DNA of 64,000 nt from F23-D06 sp045130275 (GTDB taxonomy: Bacteria > Bacteroidota > Bacteroidia > Bacteroidales > WCHB1-69): positions 1-64,000 of the forward strand of contig JBGUPL010000056.1 of assembly GCA_045130275.1 (NCBI GenBank), in the 5' to 3' direction. Positions 16,633-25,161 of this stretch are shown here, piece by piece (position 1 is the first letter of the stretch; every line of letters begins with the position of its first letter). Made by a program: the position numbers and the translations under genes. The notes beneath the pieces were generated by a model. It had not been told where the DNA came from and did not search any database. It saw only the letters and a program-made list of their open reading frames with translations.

Positions 16633-17487
16633 ATGAAAATATCCTCCAAAAAGAAAGTTCGTGAGATTGTCGCCAAGACCTTCATGTGGCTGGCGATGTT
16701 TGTGGTGTTCGGACTCGTTATCAGTGTCATCTGGACCGTTTTCTCCAAGGGGGTGAAGGCTATGAGCTGGGACATGGTGAGCAAGCTACCGGGCGGTGGT
16801 TTCTACATCGGTAAGGAGGGCGGCTTCCTGAATGCCATCGTCGGGTCACTCTACATCGTGGGCGCCTCCACGGTGTTGGGGTTGCTCGTTTCCATCCCAG
16901 TGGTCTTTTTCCTCAACGTCTATTTGCAGCGAGATTCCAAATTGGCGTACGCCGCGCGGATGGCCTTCGATGTACTGTTTGGGGTGCCTTCCATCGTCTA
17001 TGGCGCGTTCGGGTTCACCATCATGATCTATTTCGGGCTGAGGACCTCGCTGTTAGGCGGTATCATTGTCATCACGTTGCTCATCATCCCCATCTTCATC
17101 CGCACGATGGACGAGGCCACCCGTAACTTTCCCCGCGACATTTTGGACGCCAGTTTCGCATTAGGAGCCACGCGCTGGGAGACCCTGAAGGTGGTGCTGC
17201 GGCAAATCGCCCCGGGCATCGCCACGGCCACCCTGCTTTCGGTCGGCCGCGCCATCGGCGACGCCGCCAGCGTGATGTTCACCGCCGGCTACACCGACAG
17301 CATCCCGACGTCTCTTTCACAACCCGCCGCCACGCTGCCCCTTGCCGTCTTTTTTCAGCTCCAAAGTCCTATCCCAGAGGTGGTTGACCGCGCCTACGCC
17401 GCCGCTCTCGTCCTCACCGTCATCGTCCTCATCCTCAGCATCGCCGGCCGTTTCATCACCAACCGATTTTCGAAGAATAAAATATAG
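16633..17487 (+). CDS. pstA: Phosphate ABC transporter permease PstA
   Basis: The 284-residue inner-membrane partner of PstC has about six helices. Landmarks are GGFLNAIVGSLYIVGASTVL, FGVPSIVYGAFGFTIMIYFG, the EAA loop ILDASFALGATRWETLKVVL near 175 and GRAIGDAASVMFTAGYTD. The ATG at 16633 is used because the longer frame runs back through the 14-bp repeat. It ends 68 nt before pstB. Confidence 0.95.
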   Translation: MKISSKKKVREIVAKTFMWLAMFVVFGLVISVIWTVFSKGVKAMSWDMVSKLPGGGFYIGKEGGFLNAIVGSLYIVGASTVLGLLVSIPVVFFLNVYLQRDSKLAYAARMAFDVLFGVPSIVYGAFGFTIMIYFGLRTSLLGGIIVITLLIIPIFIRTMDEATRNFPRDILDASFALGATRWETLKVVLRQIAPGIATATLLSVGRAIGDAASVMFTAGYTDSIPTSLSQPAATLPLAVFFQLQSPIPEVVDRAYAAALVLTVIVLILSIAGRFITNRFSKNKI

Positions 17488-17496
17488 ACATTATTC

Positions 17497-17549
17497 CTTG
17501 AATTGCCCCGATAGGGGTAAAAGCTTGGTAGCGAATTTGTTATAAAACA
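17497..17549. repeat. Hairpin-containing intergenic repeat-like element before pstB
   Basis: The core ATTGCCCCGATAGGGGTAAA has a CCCC/GGGG hairpin and is followed by AGCTTGGTAGCGAAT. It resembles the start of the triple-hairpin family in layout (CCTTGA, then a GCCCC hairpin) but differs afterwards. There is only one copy here, so the repeat call is tentative. Confidence 0.4.
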
Positions 17550-17555
17550 GAAATA

Positions 17556-18305
17556 ATGATAGAAGTCAAAAATCTAAACGTCCATATCAAGGGCAATCAC
17601 ATTTTGAAGAACGTGAATGTGGAGTTGCCCGAAAAGCAGATCACCTGCATCATCGGGCCGTCGGGCTGCGGGAAATCCACCCTGTTGCGGACGCTCAACC
17701 GTCTGATAGACACCACGGAAGGGGTGAAGTTGGACGGGCAAGTGTTGGTTGATGGACAGGACATCCTCGCCAGCGAGTCCGATGTCACCGAATTGCGTCG
17801 CAAGATCGGGTTGGTGAGCCAGCGGCCGTGCCCGTTGCCCATGTCCATTTTCGACAATGTGGCTTACGGATGCCGCATCAACAAGATGTTCCCTAAGCGC
17901 CGCATGTTGATCTACCAGGTACAGAAAAACCTCAAGGCGGTGGGCCTTTGGAACGAAATCAAGGAACGTGTCCGCACTCCGGCGAGCCGTCTTTCCATCG
18001 GGCAGCAGCAGCGCCTGTGTCTCGCCCGTTCCCTCGCCGTGGAACCCGACTATATCCTCGCCGACGAGGCCACCAGCGCCCTCGACCCTATTTCCGCCAA
18101 GACCGTGGAGGATCTTTTCGTGTCGCTCAAAGAGCAATACTCCATCATCATGGTCACCCACACTCTGCGGCAGGCCCTCCGCATCGCCGACCACGTCGTC
18201 TTCATGTACCTCGGCGAAATCATCGAACAAGGTCCCGCCGACCAAGTCTTCCACCACCCCCAGCACGAACTCACCCAGAAATACCTCAACGGCGCCTTCA
18301 GTTAG
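17556..18305 (+). CDS. pstB: Phosphate ABC transporter ATP-binding protein PstB
   Basis: The 249-residue ATPase powers the PstSCA importer. The Walker A is GPSGCGKST (about 33-41), the signature region is ASRLSIGQQQRLCLARSLA, the Walker B is YILADEATSALDP and the H-loop is MVTHTLRQALRIADH. The signature motif reads LSIGQQQR rather than the usual LSGGQQQR. The stop codon TAG is the start of the heptamer array that follows. No phoU gene follows; the next gene is cysD. Confidence 0.95.
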   Translation: MIEVKNLNVHIKGNHILKNVNVELPEKQITCIIGPSGCGKSTLLRTLNRLIDTTEGVKLDGQVLVDGQDILASESDVTELRRKIGLVSQRPCPLPMSIFDNVAYGCRINKMFPKRRMLIYQVQKNLKAVGLWNEIKERVRTPASRLSIGQQQRLCLARSLAVEPDYILADEATSALDPISAKTVEDLFVSLKEQYSIIMVTHTLRQALRIADHVVFMYLGEIIEQGPADQVFHHPQHELTQKYLNGAFS

Positions 18306-18336
18306 TTAGCAGTTAGCAGTTAGTAGTTAGTAGTTG
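18302..18336. repeat. Heptamer tandem array starting at the pstB stop
   Basis: Five units of TTAGCAG/TTAGTAG type; the pstB TAG stop (18303-18305) is part of the first unit. Confidence 0.85.
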
Positions 18337-18396
18337 TTGGGGTATAGCATACAATGATGCATTAGATAAAAATTGCAATTAAACAAATATTGATAA

Positions 18397-19296
18397 ATGT
18401 ATAAGTTAACTCATTTGAAAGAATTGGAGTCCGAGTCCATTTACGTCTTGCGGGAGGTGGCGGCGCAGTTTGAGAAGCCGGCCATCCTCTTCTCCGGCGG
18501 CAAGGACTCCATCGTGGTCACCTATTTGGCCTACAAGGCGTTCTATCCCGCCAAGATCCCGTTCCCGTTGCTGCACATCGACACGGGGCACAACTTCCAA
18601 GAGACCCTCGACTACCGCGACGCGCTCGTGGAGAAGCTGGGGGCGCAGTTAGTCGTCGGCTCCGTGCAGGAGAGCATCGACAAGGGGCGCGTGAAGGAGG
18701 AGAAGGGCTACAACGCCAGCCGTAACCGTCTGCAGACCACAACGTTGCTAGACACCATCGAAGAATACAAGTTCGACGCCTGCATCGGAGGTGCGCGGCG
18801 TGATGAGGAGAAAGCCCGCGCCAAAGAGCGTTTTTTCTCGCATCGCGACGAATTCGGGCAGTGGAATCCCAAGAACCAGCGGCCCGAGCTGTGGAACATC
18901 TTCAACGGACACAAGAACATGGGCGAGCATTTTCGCGTGTTCCCCATCAGCAACTGGACTGAGATGGACGTCTGGCAGTACATCTATGCGGAGAAAATCC
19001 CGTTGCCGTCGCTCTATTTCACGCACGAGCGGCGGTGTTTCCTTCGCGACGGTCAGTGGCTGGCCGCCGAGCCCTGCATGACGCTGAAGCCCACTGAGGA
19101 GGTGGTCACCCGCCGTGTGCGCTGCCGCACCATCGGCGACATCACCTGCACTGGACTCACCATTTCCGAGGCCAACTCCTTGGAGGACATCATTTCCGAG
19201 ATCGCCGCCACCCGCATCACCGAACGCGGCGGCCGCGCCGACGACAAACGCAGCGAAACCGCCATGGAGGACCGCAAGAAGGAAGGGTACTTTTAG
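18397..19296 (+). CDS. cysD: Sulfate adenylyltransferase subunit 2 (CysD)
   Basis: The 299-residue PP-loop enzyme makes adenosine phosphosulfate (APS) from sulfate and ATP, with CysN as GTPase partner. The PP-loop is LFSGGKDSIVVTYLA (about 31-45); other landmarks are HIDTGHNFQETLDYRD, CIGGARRDEEKARAKERFFS and FPISNWTEMDVWQYI. It is followed by cysN across a 36-nt gap made wholly of heptamer repeat. No promoter element is clear in the 91-nt gap after pstB. Confidence 0.96.
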   Translation: MYKLTHLKELESESIYVLREVAAQFEKPAILFSGGKDSIVVTYLAYKAFYPAKIPFPLLHIDTGHNFQETLDYRDALVEKLGAQLVVGSVQESIDKGRVKEEKGYNASRNRLQTTTLLDTIEEYKFDACIGGARRDEEKARAKERFFSHRDEFGQWNPKNQRPELWNIFNGHKNMGEHFRVFPISNWTEMDVWQYIYAEKIPLPSLYFTHERRCFLRDGQWLAAEPCMTLKPTEEVVTRRVRCRTIGDITCTGLTISEANSLEDIISEIAATRITERGGRADDKRSETAMEDRKKEGYF

Positions 19297-19331
19297 TTAG
19301 TAGTTAGCAGTTAGTAGTTAGTAGTTAGCAG
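19292..19331. repeat. Heptamer tandem array between cysD and cysN
   Basis: Almost six units of TTAGTAG/TTAGCAG start at the cysD TAG stop and end 1 nt before the cysN ATG, so the repeat is the whole intergenic space and would supply the ribosome-binding region. Confidence 0.88.
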
Positions 19332-19332
19332 T

Positions 19333-20622
19333 ATGAATAACGGATACTTAGACATGGAGCTGTTGCGGTTCACGACCGCGGGCAGCGTGGATGACGGCAA
19401 AAGCACGCTCATCGGAAGATTATTATACGACAGCAAGTCGATTTTCGAGGACCAGTTGGAGGCGGTGGAGCAGGCCTCGCGGAGTCGCGGCAACGAGGAG
19501 GTGAACCTCGCGCTGCTCACCGACGGACTGCGGGCCGAACGCGAGCAGGGCATCACCATCGATGTGGCCTACCGCTACTTCGCCACGCCAAAACGCAAGT
19601 TCATCATCGCCGACACCCCCGGACACATCCAATACACCCGCAACATGGTGACGGGTGCCTCCACCGCCGACCTCGCCATCATCCTCATTGATGCGCGCAA
19701 CGGCGTGGTGGAGCAGACGGTGCGTCATTCCTACATCGCCTCGCTGCTCGGCATACCCTTTATCACCGTGTGTATCAACAAGATGGATTTGGTTGATTTT
19801 TCCGAGCAGGTCTTCACAGACATCCGGCAGCGCTACGAGGAGATGGCCGCCAAGATCGGCATCCGCGCCTCGCTGCTCTTCATCCCGATCTCGGCCAAAT
19901 ACGGCGACAACGTGGTGGAAGAATCCCAAAACATGCCGTGGTACACCGGCGGTCCGCTGATGCATTTGCTGGAAACGGTCTCCATTGAGCACAAAATGGG
20001 CGACGAAGCACAACCGCTGCGGTTCCCCGTGCAATACGTCATCCGGCCCATCTCCGACAAGTTTCCCGACTACCGCGCCTACGCGGGACGGCTCTCCGGC
20101 GGCGTGCTGCGCAAGGGCGACACCGTGCGTGTGCTCCCCTCTGGGCTGACGAGCACCGTGAAGGCCATCATGCAGGCCGACAAGGAGTTGGACATGGCTC
20201 ACACCCCCGAATCCGTCTCCGTTCTGTTAGACGACGACATTGACATCAGTCGCGGCGACATGCTCGTGGGCGCGGAAGGTCCGCAACCCGTGGTGACCCA
20301 GCAACTCAAGATGCGCTGCTGCTGGTTCAACGAGACGGAGATGCAGCTGCGCAAACGCTACATCCTCCGCACCGCCGTGTCGGAAACCGTCGCAATGGTG
20401 CAGGCGATAGATTACAAGGTGGATGTCAGCACCTTGGAGCACGTCGAAGGGGTGGCATCACTGAAGATGAACGACATTGCCTGTATCACAGTGAAGACCG
20501 CCAACCCGATAGTGGTTGACAACTACGGCGAGAACCGTGTCACCGGCTCCGTCATCATCATCGACCCCGACAGTTTCGAGACCGTGGGGGCGGGGATGGT
20601 AGCAATGAACAATGTACAATGA
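19333..20622 (+). CDS. cysN: Sulfate adenylyltransferase subunit 1, GTPase (CysN)
   Basis: The 429-residue translation-factor-like GTPase activates ATP sulfurylase. G-motifs are GSVDDGKST (about 16-24), DTPGHIQYTRNM (about 95) and NKMDLVD (about 150). Domains 2 and 3 follow, with RPISDKFPDYRAYAGR and MRCCWFNETEM. It stops at domain 3 with no fused APS kinase (CysC). The last five codons (MNNVQ) and the TGA stop lie inside a 14-bp repeat, so the natural C-terminus seems replaced by repeat sequence. Confidence 0.95.
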   Translation: MNNGYLDMELLRFTTAGSVDDGKSTLIGRLLYDSKSIFEDQLEAVEQASRSRGNEEVNLALLTDGLRAEREQGITIDVAYRYFATPKRKFIIADTPGHIQYTRNMVTGASTADLAIILIDARNGVVEQTVRHSYIASLLGIPFITVCINKMDLVDFSEQVFTDIRQRYEEMAAKIGIRASLLFIPISAKYGDNVVEESQNMPWYTGGPLMHLLETVSIEHKMGDEAQPLRFPVQYVIRPISDKFPDYRAYAGRLSGGVLRKGDTVRVLPSGLTSTVKAIMQADKELDMAHTPESVSVLLDDDIDISRGDMLVGAEGPQPVVTQQLKMRCCWFNETEMQLRKRYILRTAVSETVAMVQAIDYKVDVSTLEHVEGVASLKMNDIACITVKTANPIVVDNYGENRVTGSVIIIDPDSFETVGAGMVAMNNVQ

Positions 20623-20640
20623 ACAATGTACAATTCACTT
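20607..20640. repeat. 14-bp tandem repeat overlapping the cysN 3' end
   Basis: Two units of AATGAACAATGTAC start inside the last cysN codons and are followed by AATTCAC-type units (to about 20670) resembling the pstC-pstA array. The start of cysH at 20685 follows. Confidence 0.8.
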
Positions 20641-20684
20641 TTCTCTATTCACTATTCACAATTCACAATATAAAATGTAGAATT

Positions 20685-21395
20685 ATGAGATATTGCAAAG
20701 ATGATATTGAAGCATTGAATGTGCGGTTTGCGGAGGCGGATCCGCAGGAACTGCTGCAACATTTTTGGGAGATTTACGGCGACAGGATTGCCTTGTCATC
20801 AAGTTTGAGCATTGAGGACCAGACCCTTACGGACATGTTGATGAAAGTTTGTCCGAAGGCGAGGGTTTTCACGCTCGACACGGGCCGTCTCTTTCCGGAG
20901 ACCTACCAACTCATCGACAAGACGAACCTGCACTACGGCATCCGTATGGAGGTGTTTTGTCCGCAGACGGAAGCGCTGCAGCGGTTTGTACGCGAGCAGG
21001 GCATCAACCCTTTCTACGAAAGCATTGAGAAACGGCACGCCTGCTGCTACATTCGCAAGCTCGAACCCCTTGGTCGCGCGTTCCGAACCCTCGATGCTTG
21101 GATCTGCGGACTCCGTCGCGAGCAGTCCGTCACCCGTACCAATATGCAGAAAATCGAGTGGGACGAGAACCACAACGTATTGAAAATCAACCCGCTCATC
21201 GATTGGACCGAGACACAAGTGTGGGAGTATGTGAAAGCGCACCATGTGCCGTACAACAAGCTGCACAACAAGGGTTATCCGAGCATCGGGTGCGAGCCGT
21301 GCACACGGGCGGTGAACCCCGGCGAGAACATCCGCGCCGGCCGCTGGTGGTGGGAATCTCCTGAACACCGCGAGTGCGGATTGCACCAAAGGTAG
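20685..21395 (+). CDS. cysH: Adenylyl-sulfate (APS) reductase, CysH family with [4Fe-4S] motif
   Basis: The 236-residue enzyme reduces activated sulfate to sulfite. It has PAPS/APS-reductase landmarks: SSSLSIEDQTLTDML, FTLDTGRLFPETY, CGLRREQSVTR and the C-terminal catalytic ECGLH. It carries the paired cysteines HACCYIRK (about 124) and GCEPCTR (about 206), which bind a 4Fe-4S cluster and mark APS rather than PAPS reductases. That fits the absence of APS kinase in this cluster. The ATG at 20685 is chosen because the upstream frame is 14-bp repeat. Confidence 0.93.
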   Translation: MRYCKDDIEALNVRFAEADPQELLQHFWEIYGDRIALSSSLSIEDQTLTDMLMKVCPKARVFTLDTGRLFPETYQLIDKTNLHYGIRMEVFCPQTEALQRFVREQGINPFYESIEKRHACCYIRKLEPLGRAFRTLDAWICGLRREQSVTRTNMQKIEWDENHNVLKINPLIDWTETQVWEYVKAHHVPYNKLHNKGYPSIGCEPCTRAVNPGENIRAGRWWWESPEHRECGLHQR

Positions 21396-21413
21396 ATGAT
21401 TGATTATTTTTTG

Positions 21414-21421
21414 TACTTTTG
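21414..21421 (+). promoter_or_regulatory. -7 element TACTTTTG of the PBP1A gene
   Basis: TTTTTTGTACTTTTGCAG lies 25 nt before the ATG at 21446. The promoter overlaps the in-frame TTG at 21419, which rules that start out. Confidence 0.6.
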
Positions 21422-21445
21422 CAGCGTGATTTTAACTTAGGAAAA

Positions 21446-23755
21446 ATGTACACTGCAAAATCCGGTTCGTCGCAAGACGACAAGAGACAGAAACAGCAAA
21501 AGTTCACCCTTCCAAAATGGGCGAAGACCTTCTGGAAGGCCTATTTCATATTGTTCGGGCTGGTATGCCTGATGTTCCTGCTCATTTCCCTGGGATGGAT
21601 GGGCTACATGCCCTCGTTCGCGGAGTTGGAGAATCCTGACTCCAACCTCGCCACGGAGGTCATCTCCTCCGACGGCGTGCTGCTGGGCACCTATTATCGC
21701 GAAAACCGCTCCAACTGCAAATACGCCGACCTTTCCGACGAGCTGAAACACGCCCTTATCGCCACAGAGGACTCCCGGTTCTACAAGCATTCCGGCGTCG
21801 ATGTGAAGGCGCTCTTCCGCGTGGCTCTCGGTGTGGCCACCCGCCACCACAAGGGCGGCGGCAGCACCATCACGCAACAGCTGGCCAAGAACCTCTTCCC
21901 CCGCGACCCCAAAGCCGGCAAAATCAAGATCGTGTTCACCAAGTTCAAGGAATGGGTGGTGGCCACCAAGCTGGAACGCGCCTATTCCAAGGACGAGATC
22001 CTGGCCATGTACTTCAACACCGTTGATTTCGGCAACAACGCCGTGGGCATCAAGTCCGCCGCACGCACCTATTTCGACAAGGAGCCCTCGGAAATCAACA
22101 CCGAGGAGGCCGCCCTGCTGGTGGGCATGTTGAAAGCCCCCTCCAAATACAGCCCCCGCCGCCACCCGCAGGCTTCTCTCGACCGCCGCAACACCGTGCT
22201 GGGACAAATGAGAAAGTACGACTACCTCACCCAACAGCAATTCGACTCCGTCAAGGCAATCCCCATCGACATGAGCCACTTCAAGTCACAAGCCCATACC
22301 GCCGGTATCGCCACCTATTTCCGCGAATACCTCCGTCTGGTCTTGAAAGACTGGTGCGAGAAGAACCCCAAAAACGACGGTTCCCGCTACGACCTCTACT
22401 GCGACGGACTCAAGATCTACACCACCATCGATTCCCGTATGCAGCAACACGCGGAAGAGGCTGTGAAAGAGCATGTCTGCGATTATCTGCAACCGCTCTT
22501 CTTCAGCCACACCAAAGGCGCGAAGAACGCACCGTTCGTCAACCTCAGCGAGGAGCAAACCCACAACATCCTCTGGCGCGCTGTGAAACAGTCCGAACGT
22601 TACGAATTGATGAAAGACGAGGGCAAATCCGACGCCGAAATCGAGGCTGCCTTCAACAAAAAGGTCAAAATGACTGTTTACAACTACAAGGGCATGATTG
22701 ACACGGTGATGACCCCGATGGACTCCATCCGCTACTACAAGTCGTTCCTGCAGTGCGGACTGATGTGCGTGGAGGCGGCCACCGGACACGTGAAGGCATA
22801 CGTGGGCGGCACCAACTACGAGTATTTCCAGTTCGACCACGTGAAACTCTCCAAACGACAAGTCGGATCCACTTTCAAACCGTACGTCTATACCGTAGCC
22901 ATGCAGAGCGGCGACTTCGACCCGTGCACGATGGTGCCGAACGTTCCGGTCACCATTGAGACTCCGGGCGGTTCCTGGACCCCGCGCAATTCGGGTGGCT
23001 ACAAAGAGGGACAAATGATGCCCTTGCGCGAGGCGCTGGCGCACTCCCTCAACCAAGTCTCCGCCTACCTCATGAAACGCTACGGCCCCAATGCCGTCAT
23101 CGACCTCGTGCGCAACATGGGTATGACTTCCGACATTCCAGCCGTGCCGTCCATCTGTTTGGGAGCGTGCGAGTTAACCCTTTATGAACAGGTCGGCGCC
23201 ATCAACTGTTTCCCCAACCAGGGCGTCTATGTGGAACCTATCTTCATCACCCATATCTGTGACAAGGAGGGCAACGTCATCTACACCAAGGTGCCGAAGA
23301 CCAACGAGGCCATGGACCAGATCACCGCGTTCAAGACCGTGCGGCTGATGCAAGGTGTGGTGGATTACGGTACCGGCGGCCGTCTGCGCAGCCAGTACGG
23401 CATCAGCTTCCCGCTAGCGGGCAAAACCGGCACCACCGACAATCAGTCCGACGGTTGGTTTGTGGGCTACACCCCGTTGCTGACCTGCGGCGTTTGGGTA
23501 GGCTGTGAGGACCGTGCCGCGCACTTCCGCAGCACCGCACTCGGTCAAGGCGCAAGAACGGCCATGCCGGTGTTCGGTCTCTTCATGAGCAAAGTCTATG
23601 CCGACCCGAAACTGCCCTACCATGCAATTGTCAGCGCTGAAGACCGCTACACCAAACCCGGCTACAACTTCATCATCCCGTCCTCCTATATCGGGGACCC
23701 GTCGGGTTGCAACGAGACCAAGCGCGACTCCATCATGCAATTGGATTTCGACTAG
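21446..23755 (+). CDS. Class A penicillin-binding protein 1A
   Basis: The 769-residue bifunctional peptidoglycan synthase has a cytoplasmic tail, one membrane helix (FWKAYFILFGLVCLMFLLIS, about 30-50), then a GT51 glycosyltransferase domain (ATEDSRFYKHSGVDVKALFR, GGSTITQQLAKNLF, about 95-260). The transpeptidase domain has the SxxK motif GSTFKP (about 474), SLN (about 535) and LAGKTGTTDNQSDG (about 657). It is monocistronic-looking with its own promoter, and ends without an extra C-terminal domain. Gene symbol (mrcA/ponA) left empty because nomenclature varies. Confidence 0.94.
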   Translation: MYTAKSGSSQDDKRQKQQKFTLPKWAKTFWKAYFILFGLVCLMFLLISLGWMGYMPSFAELENPDSNLATEVISSDGVLLGTYYRENRSNCKYADLSDELKHALIATEDSRFYKHSGVDVKALFRVALGVATRHHKGGGSTITQQLAKNLFPRDPKAGKIKIVFTKFKEWVVATKLERAYSKDEILAMYFNTVDFGNNAVGIKSAARTYFDKEPSEINTEEAALLVGMLKAPSKYSPRRHPQASLDRRNTVLGQMRKYDYLTQQQFDSVKAIPIDMSHFKSQAHTAGIATYFREYLRLVLKDWCEKNPKNDGSRYDLYCDGLKIYTTIDSRMQQHAEEAVKEHVCDYLQPLFFSHTKGAKNAPFVNLSEEQTHNILWRAVKQSERYELMKDEGKSDAEIEAAFNKKVKMTVYNYKGMIDTVMTPMDSIRYYKSFLQCGLMCVEAATGHVKAYVGGTNYEYFQFDHVKLSKRQVGSTFKPYVYTVAMQSGDFDPCTMVPNVPVTIETPGGSWTPRNSGGYKEGQMMPLREALAHSLNQVSAYLMKRYGPNAVIDLVRNMGMTSDIPAVPSICLGACELTLYEQVGAINCFPNQGVYVEPIFITHICDKEGNVIYTKVPKTNEAMDQITAFKTVRLMQGVVDYGTGGRLRSQYGISFPLAGKTGTTDNQSDGWFVGYTPLLTCGVWVGCEDRAAHFRSTALGQGARTAMPVFGLFMSKVYADPKLPYHAIVSAEDRYTKPGYNFIIPSSYIGDPSGCNETKRDSIMQLDFD

Positions 23756-23844
23756 AGTCGCGTTTCACTTCACGCACAATCATACTCCTGGGAGGTGCAA
23801 AATTTTGCATCTCCTCAAGGTGCTTCATCTTTCTAAAAAAATAC

Positions 23845-23852
23845 TATATTTG
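23845..23852 (+). promoter_or_regulatory. -7 element TATATTTG of the bamD operon
   Basis: TATATTTGCGCG lies 16 nt before the bamD ATG. Confidence 0.55.
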
Positions 23853-23867
23853 CGCGGATTTTATATT

Positions 23868-24812
23868 ATGGTAAAGAAGACTTGTAATATACTGTTAGTC
23901 ATATTGTTAGCCTTCACGGTGGACGTATGCGCAGCAGAGTTCTGCTGTGCGGTGGACACCATTGTTCCCGAAACGCAAGTCCAGAAAGACACCGCCAATC
24001 CTGAAGCGACGGTTCAGAAAGACAACGAGAAGCCCGGGAAAAAGAAGACAACAGTCAGCCGTGCGGGCAACAAGCGGGTCACTTTCGAGACATTCGACCA
24101 TCACTATGCCCGCGCCCTCAAATACTACAACAACCACCAGTGGCTTTCCGCCGCCGGCCTTTTCCAGGAACTTTACCCCCTGTCCCTGGGCACCCCGCGC
24201 GCCGACACCATCCTCTACCTGTTCGCCGACTCCTATTACCAGAACGGCGACTACAACATGGCCTCCTTCCATTTCCGCGACTACGTGCGCCGCTACCCCA
24301 ACTCCGACCGTACCGAGGACGCCTTCTTCCGCTGCATCCAAGCTGTTTACAAAACCTGCCCCGATTACTCCCTCGACCAGTCCAACACCCAATTTGCCAT
24401 CGAGCAAATCAAATCCTTCCTGCAGGCCTACCCGAACAGCAAACATATCGAAGAATGCAACATCATGCTGGATGACCTCCGGCTCAAACTGGCCCGCAAA
24501 GACCTGGAAATCGTCAAGTTGTACTACAACACAGACCATTACGAGGCCTGTCAAATCGCAGCCAAGAACTTCTTCAACGAATACTCCTATTCACCACTCA
24601 TGCCGGAAGCTGTCTATTACCTGGTGCTGAACAATTACGAATACGCCAAACGCAGCACGGAACGCAAAAAGCCGGAGCGTCTCAAAGCCTGCCTCGACGC
24701 CTGCCAACGCATGAGTCTCAACTACCCTGACTGCAAATACGCAAAAGAGACGGAAAAGATCGCACAAGATGTGACCAAACAATTGGAAAAATACAAAAAC
24801 AAATCAAATTAA
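23868..24812 (+). CDS. bamD: Outer-membrane assembly protein BamD-like
   Basis: The 314-residue TPR protein is the BamD/YfiO component of the beta-barrel assembly machinery. After an N-terminal signal (VKKTCNILLVILLAFTV) and a charged linker, TPR repeats follow: HYARALKYYNNHQWLSAAG (about 85), LYLFADSYYQNGDYNMASFH, and ATDYVRRYP-like segments up to residue 300. The lipobox is not canonical: cysteines appear only after DVCAAEFCC, so lipidation is uncertain. It is the first gene of a run bamD-rpoZ-coaBC-DUF4835-recN, the usual Bacteroidota order. An ATG at 23868 follows a promoter. Confidence 0.85.
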   Translation: MVKKTCNILLVILLAFTVDVCAAEFCCAVDTIVPETQVQKDTANPEATVQKDNEKPGKKKTTVSRAGNKRVTFETFDHHYARALKYYNNHQWLSAAGLFQELYPLSLGTPRADTILYLFADSYYQNGDYNMASFHFRDYVRRYPNSDRTEDAFFRCIQAVYKTCPDYSLDQSNTQFAIEQIKSFLQAYPNSKHIEECNIMLDDLRLKLARKDLEIVKLYYNTDHYEACQIAAKNFFNEYSYSPLMPEAVYYLVLNNYEYAKRSTERKKPERLKACLDACQRMSLNYPDCKYAKETEKIAQDVTKQLEKYKNKSN

Positions 24813-24822
24813 GTCCTAAATA

Positions 24823-25152
24823 ATGAAAGCTTTAGACTACAAAAAATTAAAAATCGACCTGTTCGCCAAGACGAAAGACATCCGCAAATACGACAAGGAT
24901 ACGCACAACTTTTACAAAAGCATCGTCATCATGTCGAAACGCGCCGACCAGATTGCTGCGGAGCTGAAACAGGAGTTCCAGGAAAACTCCCACCTCGCCC
25001 CCACGCAAGACCGCAGCGGCGAGGAAGTTTACGAGAACCGCGAACAGATTGAGCTCTCCAAACTCTACGAACAGCTCCCCAAGCCTACACAGCTGGCGCT
25101 TTACGAGTTTGAGAACGACCAGATTTACTTCAACGACGTGGACGACAAATAA
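24823..25152 (+). CDS. rpoZ: RNA polymerase omega-subunit-like protein (RpoZ/Rpb6 family)
   Basis: The 109-residue protein has the conserved segment NFYKSIVIMSKRADQIAAEL (about 27-46), matching the omega subunit, which supports assembly of RNA polymerase around beta-prime. The rest is acidic. It lies between bamD and coaBC with gaps of about 10 nt on each side, its usual position in Bacteroidota. The similarity is short, so the call depends partly on context. Confidence 0.78.
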   Translation: MKALDYKKLKIDLFAKTKDIRKYDKDTHNFYKSIVIMSKRADQIAAELKQEFQENSHLAPTQDRSGEEVYENREQIELSKLYEQLPKPTQLALYEFENDQIYFNDVDDK

Positions 25153-25161
25153 ACGCCGATT

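Noticed and set aside
17574..18266. Long minus-strand reading frame opposite pstB, and similar frames opposite cysN, recJ, dnaA, murG and Tex
   Set aside because: These mirror the strong third-position bias of the genes on the other strand, show no recognisable motifs and have no promoter or spacing of their own.
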